A DNA stretch of 64,000 nt from Gp6-AA40 sp035293405. GTDB lineage: Bacteria > Acidobacteriota > Vicinamibacteria > Vicinamibacterales > UBA2999. The position numbers and the translations under genes were made by a program. Below the pieces are notes generated by a model, which saw nothing but the letters and a program-made list of their open reading frames with translations, was not told the DNA's origin and did not search any database. Location: contig DATDOE010000086.1 of NCBI GenBank assembly GCA_035293405.1, positions 1 to 64,000 of the forward strand, read 5' to 3'. Each line of letters opens with the position of its first letter. Position 1 is the stretch's first letter. Below, one piece after another: positions 50,286 through 58,690 of this stretch.

Positions 50286-51275
50286 ATGTCCGTTCGTGAT
50301 GTTCTGATCATCGGCGCCGGCCCCTCTGGCCTGGCGGCGGGTATTGCGGCCAAGCAACAGGGCCTCGACTACGTCATCGTCGAGAAAGGCGTGCTCGTCA
50401 ACTCGATCTTCAACTTTCCGATGCACATGGTGTTCTTCACCACACCGGAGTTGCTCGAGATTGGCGGCCTGCCACTCGTCACGCCGTACGACAAGCCCAC
50501 GCGGCTCGAAGCGCTTCGGTACTACCGGCGAGTCGTCGGCACCTACGGACTCCAGGTCTCGTTCCACGAAACCGTCACGGCGATCGAGCGTCAGCCCGAC
50601 GGCGTGTTCGCGGTGACGACGACCCAGCGGGGTGTGACGCGGGAGCGGCGGGCGCGCGCGGTGGTGCTGGCGATCGGTTACTACGACTTCCCGAACTATC
50701 TCGGTATTCCCGGCGAAGATCTGCCGCACGTGTCCCACTACTACACCGACGCACACCCGTACTACCGGCAGCGTGTGGTCATCGTCGGAGGCAAGAACTC
50801 GGCTGCGGAAGCGGCGCTGGAGTTGTTTCGGGCCGGCGCACACGTGACGCTGGTGCACCGGCATGCGACCCTCGGCGACTCGATCAAGTACTGGGTCAGG
50901 CCCGACATCGAGAACCGGATCAAGGAAGGCTCCGTCGCCGCGCGGTTCGAGGCACGAGTGGTCGCGATCACGCAGACCGCGGTGACGATCGAGCGAGACG
51001 GCACCCGCGAGGAGCTTCCAGCCGAGGGCGTCTTCCTGCTGACTGGCTATCATCCGGATGTGGACCTGATGCGGCGCGCCGGAATCGAGTGTCATCCCGA
51101 GACGCTGGCGCCGACGCTCAGTCAGGACACGTTCGAAACCAATGTCCCCAACCTCTTCATCGCTGGAGGGGCGGTCGCGGGGAGGCACACCGGGAACATC
51201 TTCATCGAGAACGGCCGCTTTCACGGCGAGCGCATCATCACGGTGCTCGTCGATCGACTCCGTCAGGAGGAGTAG
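50286..51275 (+). CDS. YpdA/Bdr-family FAD-dependent disulfide reductase
   Basis: 329 aa. FAD site LIIGAGPSGLAAGIAA, NAD(P)H site VIVGGKNSAAEAAL and the C-terminal NLFIAGGAVAGRHTGNIFIENGR. It lacks the CxxC of thioredoxin reductases, and NFPMHMVFFTTPELLEIGG is a YpdA-type signature. YpdA reduces bacillithiol disulfide in Bacillota; presence here suggests a bacillithiol-type redox buffer, although no bsh genes are in the window. One nt before pcm. Confidence 0.85.
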   Translation: MSVRDVLIIGAGPSGLAAGIAAKQQGLDYVIVEKGVLVNSIFNFPMHMVFFTTPELLEIGGLPLVTPYDKPTRLEALRYYRRVVGTYGLQVSFHETVTAIERQPDGVFAVTTTQRGVTRERRARAVVLAIGYYDFPNYLGIPGEDLPHVSHYYTDAHPYYRQRVVIVGGKNSAAEAALELFRAGAHVTLVHRHATLGDSIKYWVRPDIENRIKEGSVAARFEARVVAITQTAVTIERDGTREELPAEGVFLLTGYHPDVDLMRRAGIECHPETLAPTLSQDTFETNVPNLFIAGGAVAGRHTGNIFIENGRFHGERIITVLVDRLRQEE

Positions 51276-51884
51276 ATGGAGCAGCAGCTCCGGCAGCGCG
51301 GCGTGACCGACGCGCGCGTGCTGGACGCGATGCGGACGGTGCCGCGCGAGCGGTTCGTCCCTGCCGATCTCGTCGTGCGGGCGTACGAGGACGGACCGCT
51401 GCCGATCGGATGCGGCCAGACCATTTCTCAGCCCTATATCGTTGCGCACATGACTGAGGTCCTTGACGTGTCACCCACACACAAGGTGCTCGAGATTGGC
51501 ACGGGCTCGGGCTATCAGGCCGCGGTGCTGGGAGAGCTGGTTCGTGAGGTCTATTCGGTGGAGATCGTGCCGGAGCTGGCGCGTCGCGCCGAGGCCACGC
51601 TGCGCGGGCTCGGACGGACGAATATTCATATTCGCATCGCGGATGGGTACGCGGGCTGGCTCGATCAGGCGCCGTTCGATCGGATCATCGTGACCGCCGC
51701 GCCCGAGGCTGTTCCACAGCCGCTGGTCGAGCAGCTCGCGCCGGGGGGACGTCTCGTCATCCCGATCGGCTCTCAGGGCGAGACGCAGTGGATGACGATC
51801 GTCGACAAGACCGATGAGGGCGTGGCGCAGAGCCGGACGATTCCCGTCTCATTCGTGCCCTTCACCCGCGCCCAGTCCCGTTAA
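51276..51884 (+). CDS. pcm: Protein-L-isoaspartate O-methyltransferase
   Basis: 202 aa. Motifs RVLDAMRTVPRERFVP, LPIGCGQTISQPYIVAHM and the SAM loop VLEIGTGSGYQAAVLGEL, followed by APFDRIIVTAAPEAVPQPL, are those of PCMT. It repairs isoaspartyl damage in aged proteins in the cytosol. Directly abuts the YpdA-like gene, so cotranscribed. Confidence 0.96.
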   Translation: MEQQLRQRGVTDARVLDAMRTVPRERFVPADLVVRAYEDGPLPIGCGQTISQPYIVAHMTEVLDVSPTHKVLEIGTGSGYQAAVLGELVREVYSVEIVPELARRAEATLRGLGRTNIHIRIADGYAGWLDQAPFDRIIVTAAPEAVPQPLVEQLAPGGRLVIPIGSQGETQWMTIVDKTDEGVAQSRTIPVSFVPFTRAQSR

Positions 51885-51925
51885 CCTTTCCAGACGCGCC
51901 CCGTATTAGGGGGTATGGATCAACC

Positions 51926-51960
51926 GGTTCTTGGTTCGTGGTTCTTGGCTGGTGGTTTGA
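51926..51960 (+). repeat. Tandem 7-bp repeat (GGTTCKT type) ending at a start codon
   Basis: GGTTCTT, GGTTCGT, GGTTCTT, GGCTGGT, GGTTTGA: five heptamers, the last two degenerate. The final A is the first base of the ATG at 51960 of the next gene. It differs in sequence from the CCNARAG tracts but has the same unit length and position. Confidence 0.7.
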
Positions 51961-52826
51961 TGGGCATGCGTCGCCTCGCCCGGGCCGTGGGGTTGACCGC
52001 CGTCCTTCTCGTGGCTGTCCCGGGCGCGTTGCGTGCGCAGACTCCGGAACGGCCTGTTGCCCAGCCTCCGCAGGTCATCCAGGTCTACCAGGATTCACCG
52101 GATTCACGAGAAACGCGCCAGCGGCTTCAACAGCTGCTCCGTGAATTGCCACCGGCTGTCGGTGAAGTGCTGGGGCGAGATCCCTCGCTCCTGACCCGGG
52201 CCGACTATCTTGCACCCTACCCCGCACTCGTGGCATTTCTCCAGCAGCATCCCGAGATTGCCCGCAATGCCGCGTTCTTCCTGGGCGACTACCAGTACCG
52301 CGAGCCGCGGGATCGTGACAACGCGCTCGAGATGTTCCAGATGATCCTTGGCGGGATGGGTGTGGCCGCGGGCGTCGCAGGATTCTTTGGCGTCCTGATC
52401 TGGGTGATTCGTTCACTGATCGATCACCGGCGATGGCTGCGCTCGTCGCGTGTCCAGGCCGAGGTCCACACCAAGCTCCTCGATCGACTCACCACGAACG
52501 AGGATCTGCTGACCTACATACAGTCGCCCGCCGGCCGCAGGTTCCTCGAGTCGGCGCCAATCGCGCTCGATCAGGAGCCGCGGACCAGCCCCGCGCCCTT
52601 CGCCCGCATCATCTGGTCGATGCAGGCCGGCCTCGTGCTCATGGCGCTCGGAGGCGGATTCTGGTTCGTTCAGAGGAATACGACGACGGAAGCGTCCGAA
52701 GGATTTTTCATCATCGGCGTACTGGCGATGGCGCTTGGAGTCGGCTTCACCGCGTCCGCCGTGATGGCCTACCTCGTATCGGAGCGCCTGGGACTGGTCA
52801 ACCCGCCGAAGAAGGAGCTGGCGTGA
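51960..52826 (+). CDS. Exported hypothetical protein with two membrane regions
   Basis: 288 aa from ATG 51960 (ATG 51966 also possible). Signal peptide ends near GALRAQ. A soluble ~95-residue domain (RQRLQQLLRELPPAVGEVLGRD, FLQQHPEIARNAAFFLGD) is followed by a membrane helix (ILGGMGVAAGVAGFFGVLIWVI), a cytoplasmic helical region (VHTKLLDRLTTNEDLLTYI) and two C-terminal helices. The stop overlaps the GTG of the sigma-factor gene by 3 nt, so it is in the same operon and may be a sensor or regulator input to the sigma/anti-sigma pair. Family not recognised. Confidence 0.65.
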   Translation: MGMRRLARAVGLTAVLLVAVPGALRAQTPERPVAQPPQVIQVYQDSPDSRETRQRLQQLLRELPPAVGEVLGRDPSLLTRADYLAPYPALVAFLQQHPEIARNAAFFLGDYQYREPRDRDNALEMFQMILGGMGVAAGVAGFFGVLIWVIRSLIDHRRWLRSSRVQAEVHTKLLDRLTTNEDLLTYIQSPAGRRFLESAPIALDQEPRTSPAPFARIIWSMQAGLVLMALGGGFWFVQRNTTTEASEGFFIIGVLAMALGVGFTASAVMAYLVSERLGLVNPPKKELA

Positions 52827-53416
52827 GCGTCGGCGCCCGTGACATCGCGCTGACGGAGATGGACCGCGCCGGGGCCTTTGACGACGCCGACCGGACCTTC
52901 CAGATGACCGAGGAGGCGTTCCGCGTCTTCTATGACGAGACGGCACGCCCGGTCTGGGTGTATCTGGCGCGCACAACCGGGGACGATCGGCTCGCCGACG
53001 ACCTCCTGCAGGAGACGTTCTACCGATTCTTGCGAACCCGATCGACGTTCGAGAGCGACGATCACCGCCGGTACTACCTGTTCCGGATCGCGACCAACCT
53101 CGTGCGAGACCATCGGCGTCGTCCGCGGAGAGACGACGCCCGTATGACTGAAGGGACCGCGGGGCGTGCCGTTGACGAGCCCGCCAACGTTGGCGACCGG
53201 GCCGTGCAGAGGATCGACCTGGCCCGCGCGATGGAGCAGCTCAAGCCGCGCGAGCGGTCACTGCTGTGGCTGGCGTATGCACAGGGTTTCTCGCACGCGG
53301 AGATCGCGGGTCTGCTCGGTCTCAAGACCGCCAGCCTCAAGGCCCTGCTGTATCGCGCGCGCCAGCGGCTCATCACACTGCTTGGAAGGCCTGGTCAGTC
53401 TGGAGGGCGGCTGTGA
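52823..53416 (+). CDS. ECF-type RNA polymerase sigma factor
   Basis: 197 aa from GTG 52823 overlapping the previous stop. Region 2: VWVYLARTTGDDRLADDLLQETFYRFLR, the classic core-binding and -10 helix. Region 4: LKPRERSLLWLAYAQGFSHAEIAGLLGLKTASLKALLYRARQRL in two blocks, a helix-turn-helix for the -35 element. Between them is a 30-residue linker. Overlaps the anti-sigma gene by 4 nt. Confidence 0.92.
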   Translation: MSVGARDIALTEMDRAGAFDDADRTFQMTEEAFRVFYDETARPVWVYLARTTGDDRLADDLLQETFYRFLRTRSTFESDDHRRYYLFRIATNLVRDHRRRPRRDDARMTEGTAGRAVDEPANVGDRAVQRIDLARAMEQLKPRERSLLWLAYAQGFSHAEIAGLLGLKTASLKALLYRARQRLITLLGRPGQSGGRL

Positions 53417-53919
53417 GAACCGAATGTCCTCGTGAAGACGACGTCGTCGCCGCGGCGCTGGGCCGCCACTGGGGGGCGGCGGACGGGTTGAAAGAGCATG
53501 CAACACAGTGCGAGATTTGCCGCGAGGTGATGGCCGTGGCGAGTCTGTTGTCGGCCGATCTGGATTCCGTCCGTCGCGATGTCCATGTGCCTGCCGCTGG
53601 CCAGGTGTGGTGGCGGGCCGCCGTACGCGCTCGCCTCGATGCCGCCCATGCGGCGGCGCGGCCGCTGACGTGGCTGCACGGGATTGCCAGTGCGTGCGCA
53701 GTCGGATTGTTCTGCGCGGTTGCCGGGATGATGTGGCCGTCCGTTCAACGCGCGGCGAGCTGGTTCGCCACGCAGACGCTGGGGATGGACTCTCGCGTGA
53801 GTGATGTCGCGGTTCTGGTGACCGCGGCCTTTCAGAGAAGCCTGCCGCTGGCCTTCGTGGCCGCCGCGTGCCTCGTGCTCGCGCCGGTGGCGCTGTACTT
53901 TGCGTTTTCCGACGACTAA
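53413..53919 (+). CDS. Membrane anti-sigma factor with zinc-finger (ZAS-like) N-terminus
   Basis: 168 aa from GTG 53413 (4-nt overlap). The N-terminal cytoplasmic part has H29-x3-C33-x2-C36 (HATQCEIC), the zinc-binding anti-sigma signature. Two helices follow: GIASACAVGLFCAVAGMMW and LAFVAAACLVLAPVALYFAF. It would hold the upstream sigma factor at the membrane until an envelope signal releases it. Confidence 0.85.
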   Translation: MRTECPREDDVVAAALGRHWGAADGLKEHATQCEICREVMAVASLLSADLDSVRRDVHVPAAGQVWWRAAVRARLDAAHAAARPLTWLHGIASACAVGLFCAVAGMMWPSVQRAASWFATQTLGMDSRVSDVAVLVTAAFQRSLPLAFVAAACLVLAPVALYFAFSDD

Positions 53920-54155
53920 GGGCCCCGCCAATCTGCGCATCTTCGGTGTCGGTACGTCGGCTCGATGAGGTGACGTAACCGTCATCGGGCCCACAAAATC
54001 TGGCGATCAATCCCTCCTTCCTCCGATTCATAACCCCTTAGTAACCCATAGGTATAGAGCTAGTTACACCAAGCTGGCCTAGCTGGAGGCTTTGTTGCTC
54101 TGTCTCGACGTGACTGGAGGGCGCTCCCCCCGCTGCTCCGTTGGACGTTGACACA
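53920..54155. other. Intergenic region before the first Ig-like protein
   Basis: 236 bp without a gene; locally AT-richer (53996-54070). It contains GTAACCCAT at 54041-54049, 115 bp upstream of the ATG at 54156; the same 9-mer recurs 113 bp upstream of the third paralog. No riboswitch recognised. Confidence 0.45.
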
Positions 54156-57100
54156 ATGCAACCACGCAAAGGCCGGCGACAGGCGGCGACCATCGTAGCC
54201 GCACTACTTCTGACTCTGGCAGCCTCTCGCCCGGCGGCCGCAGACTCGATGACGGTGATGTGGGATGCCAGTTCGGAATCCACCGTCACCGGCTACGTGG
54301 TCTACATTGGCACCCAGCCCGGAACCTACACGCAGAACGTCAACGTGGGCATGGCCACGTCATACGTGTTCTCGAGCGCGGTCCCTGGCCAGCTCTATTG
54401 CTTCGCGGTTGCGGCCTATGCGGCCGGACCGGTTGAAGGTCCGAAGTCCGTCGAAGCGTGCGGCTACAGCGATCAGCGACCCACCCTCACGAATCCTGGC
54501 GGCCAATCGACAGGCGTCGGCCAGTCAGACTCGCTTCAGCTCGTCGGCGTCGATCCAGATGGTCTGGCGGTGACCTACTCCGCGACAGGCCTGCCAGCAG
54601 GGATGTCGCTGATGGCCTCCACCGGATTCATCTCGGGATCTCCCACGACGGCGGGCAGCTACTCCGTGACGGCCACGGTGTCGGACGGCGTCTTGACGGC
54701 GTCGCAGACCTTCACGTGGACCGTGACCGCGCCCGACACGACGGCGCCGGCGGTGTCGATTACCGCGCCCACCTCGGGAACGACCTACTCGACCACGTCA
54801 GGGACCATCAACGTGAGCGGCACCGCGAGCGACAACGCCGCCGTGACGCAGGTGAGCTGGGCCAACAGCCGTGGCGGCGGCGGCAACGCCACCGGTACCA
54901 CGAGCTGGAGTGCGACCGCGATCACGCTCCTGAGTGGATCCAACGTTCTGACGATCACCGCGCGCGATGCGGCCGGCAACACCTCGACCGATGTGCTGAC
55001 GGTCACCTATACGCCGCCCGACACCACGGTACCGACCGTGGCGATCACCGCGCCGTCCTCCACTTCGACCTACACGACGAGCGCGTCAAGCGTGACTCTG
55101 GGCGGCACCGCGAGCGACAACGTCGGCGTGACGCAAGTCAGTTGGGTCAATAGCCGCGGCGGCAGCGGAACGGCGACCGGCACGACCAGCTGGACGACGA
55201 GCGCGGTGACGCTCTCGGGTGGATCGAACATGCTGACGATCACCGCGCGGGACGCTGTGGGCAACCAGGCGACCGACGTGCTGACCGTGACCTACAACGT
55301 TCCGGATACGACCGCTCCCGTCGTCACGATCACCGCGCCCACATCGTCGACGAGCTATGCGACGGGCGCAGCGTCGGTGAATGTGAGCGGCACCGCGAGC
55401 GACGCGTTCGGCGTCACGCAAGTGAGCTGGACGAACAATCGCGGTGGCAGCGGCAATGCCACCGGCACGACGAGCTGGAGCATCAGCGGCGTCGCGCTGC
55501 TCAGTGGCGCGAACATCCTGTCGATCACCGCGCGCGATGCGGCCGGCAACTCCTCGACGGACGTGCTCACGGTGACCTACACACCGCCTGACACGACGGT
55601 GCCGACGGTGGCGATCACTGCGCCGACGTCCTCAGCGACCCACACCACGACGGCGGGCAGCCTGAGCATGAGCGGCACCGCGAGCGACAACGTGGGCGTG
55701 ACGCAGGTGAGCTGGGCGAACAATCGCGGCGGCAGCGGCAATGCGACAGGCACGACGAGCTGGAACATCGCCGGCATCAGCTTGCAGATCGGCGCGAACG
55801 TCCTGACGATCACCGCGCGCGACGCCGCTGGCAATACCGCGACGGCGGTGTTGACGGTGACCTACAACGACGCGACCGCGCCCGTGATCAGCGTCACCGG
55901 TCCGACCTCGTCGGCGACCTACGCGACGAGCGCGGCGTCGGTGAACGTGAGCGGAACGGCGAGCGACGCGATCGGCGTGACGCAGGTGAGCTGGACCAAC
56001 GATCGCGGTGGCAGCGGCAACGCCACCGGTACGACGAGCTGGAGCATCAGCGGCGTGGCGCTGCTCAGCGGAGCGAACGTGCTCTCGATCACTGCGCGCG
56101 ACGCCGCCGGCAACACCGCGACCGATGTGCTGACGGTGACCTACACGCCGCTCCTCACGCTGACCAGCCTGACGCCGAGCCAGACCGCGCCGCAGACGAC
56201 CGGCACGCCGGTGACGTTCACGGCGGTGGCCATCAACGGGACGGCGCCCTATCAGTACAAGTGGTGGCTGTTCGACGGCGCCAATTGGACCGTGCTGCAG
56301 GCGTGGACCACGGGCAACACCTTCACCTGGACGCCGACGGCGGCCAACGCGGCATATCGCATGGCCGTGTGGGTGCGGAATGCCGGCAGCACGGCGGACG
56401 CTTACGACAACGCGAACTCCAACCTGAGCATCGCATTTCCGGTGACGGCGTCGACGCCGCCGCCCACGCCGCTGTCGCTGACCAGCCTGACCGCGAACCG
56501 CACGGCGCCGCAGCAGACCGGCACTCCGGTGACGTTCACGGCAACAGGCACGGGCGGCACCGCGCCGTATCAATACAAGTGGCTGCTCTCTGACGGCACG
56601 TCAACGAGCGTGCTGCAGGCCTGGTCGACGAGCAATACGATGACCTGGACGCCGGCCACGGCCAACGGCGCGTATCAGGTCAGTGTGTGGGCCCGCAACG
56701 CGTCCAACACGGCGGACGCCGCGGAGAACGCGAGCTCGATCCGCAGCATGGCGTTTGCGATTACGAGCGCGCCGCCGCCGGCGACGACGCTGACGCTCAC
56801 GAGCCTGACGCCCAACGTCGCCGCGCCGCGGCCCGCGGGCACGCCGGTGACGTTCACGGCGACGGTCTCGGGTGGCACCGCGCCGCATCAGTACAAGTGG
56901 TGGCTGTTCGATGGCGCGACCTGGACCGTGATCCAGTCATGGACCACGAGCAGTTCGTTCACGTGGACGCCGGCGACCCCGAACCCCGCGTATCGCTTCG
57001 CGGTCTGGGTCCGCAACGCGGCGAGCACGGCGGACATATATGACAACGCGGGATCGAACGGCAGCGTGCCGTTCGCGATTACGGCGGCTGCTCCGGCACC

Positions 57101-58391
57101 GCCGCCGTCCACACCGCTGTCGCTGACCAGCCTGACCGCAAACCGCACGGCGCCGCAACAGACCGGCACGCCGGTCACGTTCACGGCCGCGGGCACGGGT
57201 GGCACGGCTCCCTATCAGTACAAGTGGCTGCTCTCTGACGGTACGTCAACGAGCGTGCTGCAGGCCTGGTCAACGAGCAACACGCTGACGTGGACGCCGG
57301 CGACGGCCAACGCGGCGTATCAGGTCAGTGTGTGGGCCCGCAGCGCGTCCAATAGTGCGGACGCCGCGGAGAATGCGAACTCGAGCGGCAGCATGGCGTT
57401 TGCGATTACGAACGCACCGCCGCCGGCGACGACGCTGACGCTGACGAGCCTGACTCCCAACGTCGCCGCGCCGCGGCCCGCGGGCACGCCGGTGACGTTC
57501 ACCGCGACGGCCTCGGGTGGCACCGCGCCGTATCAGTACAAGTGGTGGCTGTTTGACGGCGCCTCCTGGACCGTGATGCAGACCTGGACCACCAGCAACG
57601 CCTTCACGTGGACGCCGGCGAGCGCCAACCCCGCCTATCGCTTCGCGGTCTGGGTGCGCAACGCGGCGAGCGCGGCGGACATCTACGACAACCCCCTGTC
57701 GAACGGCAGCGTGCCGTTCGCGGTGACCCCGGCCGGGGCGACGCCGCCACCACCGCCGCCGGCGAGCGCGCTGACGCTGACCAGTCTGACGGCCAATCGG
57801 ATCGCGCCGCAGCCGACCGGCACGCCGGTCACGTTTACGGCGACGGTCTCGGGTGGCACGGCCCCGCAGCAGTACAAGTGGTGGCTCTTCAACGGCTCGA
57901 CGTGGACGATTCTCCAAGCCTGGAGCACGAGCAACACATTCACGTGGACGGCGACGAGCACCAATAGCGCCTATCGCATTGGTGTGTGGGTCCGCAATGC
58001 GTCGAGCACCGCGGACGCCTATGACAACGACGGCGCCAACGGCAGCCTTGGATTTGCGATTGCGAGCAGCGCCCCGCCCCCGCCCGGAACGCCGATCCTG
58101 CTGACCGGCCTGAACGCGAGTCGGGTGTCGCCGCAACCGAGCGGATTGCCGATTACCTTCACCGCTGTGGTCACCGGCGGGTCAGGTGCCTATCACTACA
58201 AGTGGTGGGTCTTCGACGGCACGACGTGGACCGTGGTCCAGACCTGGACGACAAGCAATGTGTTTACGTGGCTGCCGACGGTTCCCAATCCCAATTATCG
58301 CTTCGCCGTCTGGGTGCGGAACGCGTCGAGCACCGCCGATACCTACGACAACCCTGCCTCGAACGGGAGCGTCGGCTTCATGATTCAGTGA
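54156..58391 (+). CDS. Large exported beta-sandwich repeat protein 1 (Fn3, He_PIG, Ig x5, W-rich module x7)
   Basis: 1411 aa from ATG 54156 (TTG 54141 possible). Signal peptide ends at RPAAAD. An Fn3-like domain follows (VMWDASSESTVTGYVVYIG, residues ~30-107), then a He_PIG-type Ig domain (TYSATGLPAGMSLMASTG, ISGSPTTAGSYSVTATVSDG), five ~93-aa Ig-like repeats (SGTASDN..VTQVSW, RGGSGNATGTTSW, LTITARDAAGN) and seven ~100-aa modules (GTPVTFTA, YQYKWWLFDGATW, FTWTPATANPAYRFAVWVRNA). The protein ends on a module with no LPxTG, PEP-CTERM, T9SS or autotransporter domain. Probably a secreted or surface adhesin; follows an ECF sigma/anti-sigma pair. Confidence 0.8.
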   Translation: MQPRKGRRQAATIVAALLLTLAASRPAAADSMTVMWDASSESTVTGYVVYIGTQPGTYTQNVNVGMATSYVFSSAVPGQLYCFAVAAYAAGPVEGPKSVEACGYSDQRPTLTNPGGQSTGVGQSDSLQLVGVDPDGLAVTYSATGLPAGMSLMASTGFISGSPTTAGSYSVTATVSDGVLTASQTFTWTVTAPDTTAPAVSITAPTSGTTYSTTSGTINVSGTASDNAAVTQVSWANSRGGGGNATGTTSWSATAITLLSGSNVLTITARDAAGNTSTDVLTVTYTPPDTTVPTVAITAPSSTSTYTTSASSVTLGGTASDNVGVTQVSWVNSRGGSGTATGTTSWTTSAVTLSGGSNMLTITARDAVGNQATDVLTVTYNVPDTTAPVVTITAPTSSTSYATGAASVNVSGTASDAFGVTQVSWTNNRGGSGNATGTTSWSISGVALLSGANILSITARDAAGNSSTDVLTVTYTPPDTTVPTVAITAPTSSATHTTTAGSLSMSGTASDNVGVTQVSWANNRGGSGNATGTTSWNIAGISLQIGANVLTITARDAAGNTATAVLTVTYNDATAPVISVTGPTSSATYATSAASVNVSGTASDAIGVTQVSWTNDRGGSGNATGTTSWSISGVALLSGANVLSITARDAAGNTATDVLTVTYTPLLTLTSLTPSQTAPQTTGTPVTFTAVAINGTAPYQYKWWLFDGANWTVLQAWTTGNTFTWTPTAANAAYRMAVWVRNAGSTADAYDNANSNLSIAFPVTASTPPPTPLSLTSLTANRTAPQQTGTPVTFTATGTGGTAPYQYKWLLSDGTSTSVLQAWSTSNTMTWTPATANGAYQVSVWARNASNTADAAENASSIRSMAFAITSAPPPATTLTLTSLTPNVAAPRPAGTPVTFTATVSGGTAPHQYKWWLFDGATWTVIQSWTTSSSFTWTPATPNPAYRFAVWVRNAASTADIYDNAGSNGSVPFAITAAAPAPPPSTPLSLTSLTANRTAPQQTGTPVTFTAAGTGGTAPYQYKWLLSDGTSTSVLQAWSTSNTLTWTPATANAAYQVSVWARSASNSADAAENANSSGSMAFAITNAPPPATTLTLTSLTPNVAAPRPAGTPVTFTATASGGTAPYQYKWWLFDGASWTVMQTWTTSNAFTWTPASANPAYRFAVWVRNAASAADIYDNPLSNGSVPFAVTPAGATPPPPPPASALTLTSLTANRIAPQPTGTPVTFTATVSGGTAPQQYKWWLFNGSTWTILQAWSTSNTFTWTATSTNSAYRIGVWVRNASSTADAYDNDGANGSLGFAIASSAPPPPGTPILLTGLNASRVSPQPSGLPITFTAVVTGGSGAYHYKWWVFDGTTWTVVQTWTTSNVFTWLPTVPNPNYRFAVWVRNASSTADTYDNPASNGSVGFMIQ
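56472..57761 (+). repeat. Tandem duplication of a 645-bp two-module unit
   Basis: Modules LSLTSLTANRTAPQQTG plus LTLTSLTPNVAAPRPAG occur twice, starting at 56472 and 57117: 645 bp, exactly 215 codons. Long stretches are near-identical at DNA level, including synonymous positions, which indicates recent in-frame duplication or gene conversion. Confidence 0.75.
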
Positions 58392-58690
58392 CGTGATTCG
58401 CGTGATCGGGAGGGCCCGCGACTCGCTCGCCGAAGCGCCGGCTGGCGGCGCCGGCTCTCTATCCAGTCAATCACGTCAAATGTAGACACTGCGTGTAGAA
58501 ATTTTACGCACCGGGCTTCTCAGTACGACTCGCCCTTGCGCGCCACGGCATTGTCTCTTTGGCGCAACCACTTGAATCATCAATTAGTTATGTGAATAAC
58601 GGCGGCATCCGCTGATTCAGACATTTCGGGCCGATATTTTGCTGTAGAGGGCGCGCCGCCCCACGGCAAATCTTCGATACCGACCAATAA
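58392..58690. other. Intergenic region before the second Ig-like protein
   Basis: 299 bp, no gene. There is a GC palindrome soon after the preceding stop (GCCGGC-TGGCGGC-GCCGGC near 58437-58455, a possible terminator without a T-run) and an AT-rich stretch around 58575-58600 that could contain the promoter. Contains CTTGAATC (58571-58578), also present upstream of the third paralog. Confidence 0.4.

Noticed and set aside
53920..54155. Cyclic-di-GMP (GEMM) or other riboswitch before the first adhesin-like gene
   Set aside because: No GEMM-like conserved core or tetraloop receptor could be recognised by eye.
56157..58388. CRISPR-like regular repetition
   Set aside because: The period (~300 bp) is that of in-frame protein modules in one ORF; there are no short direct repeats with unique spacers.
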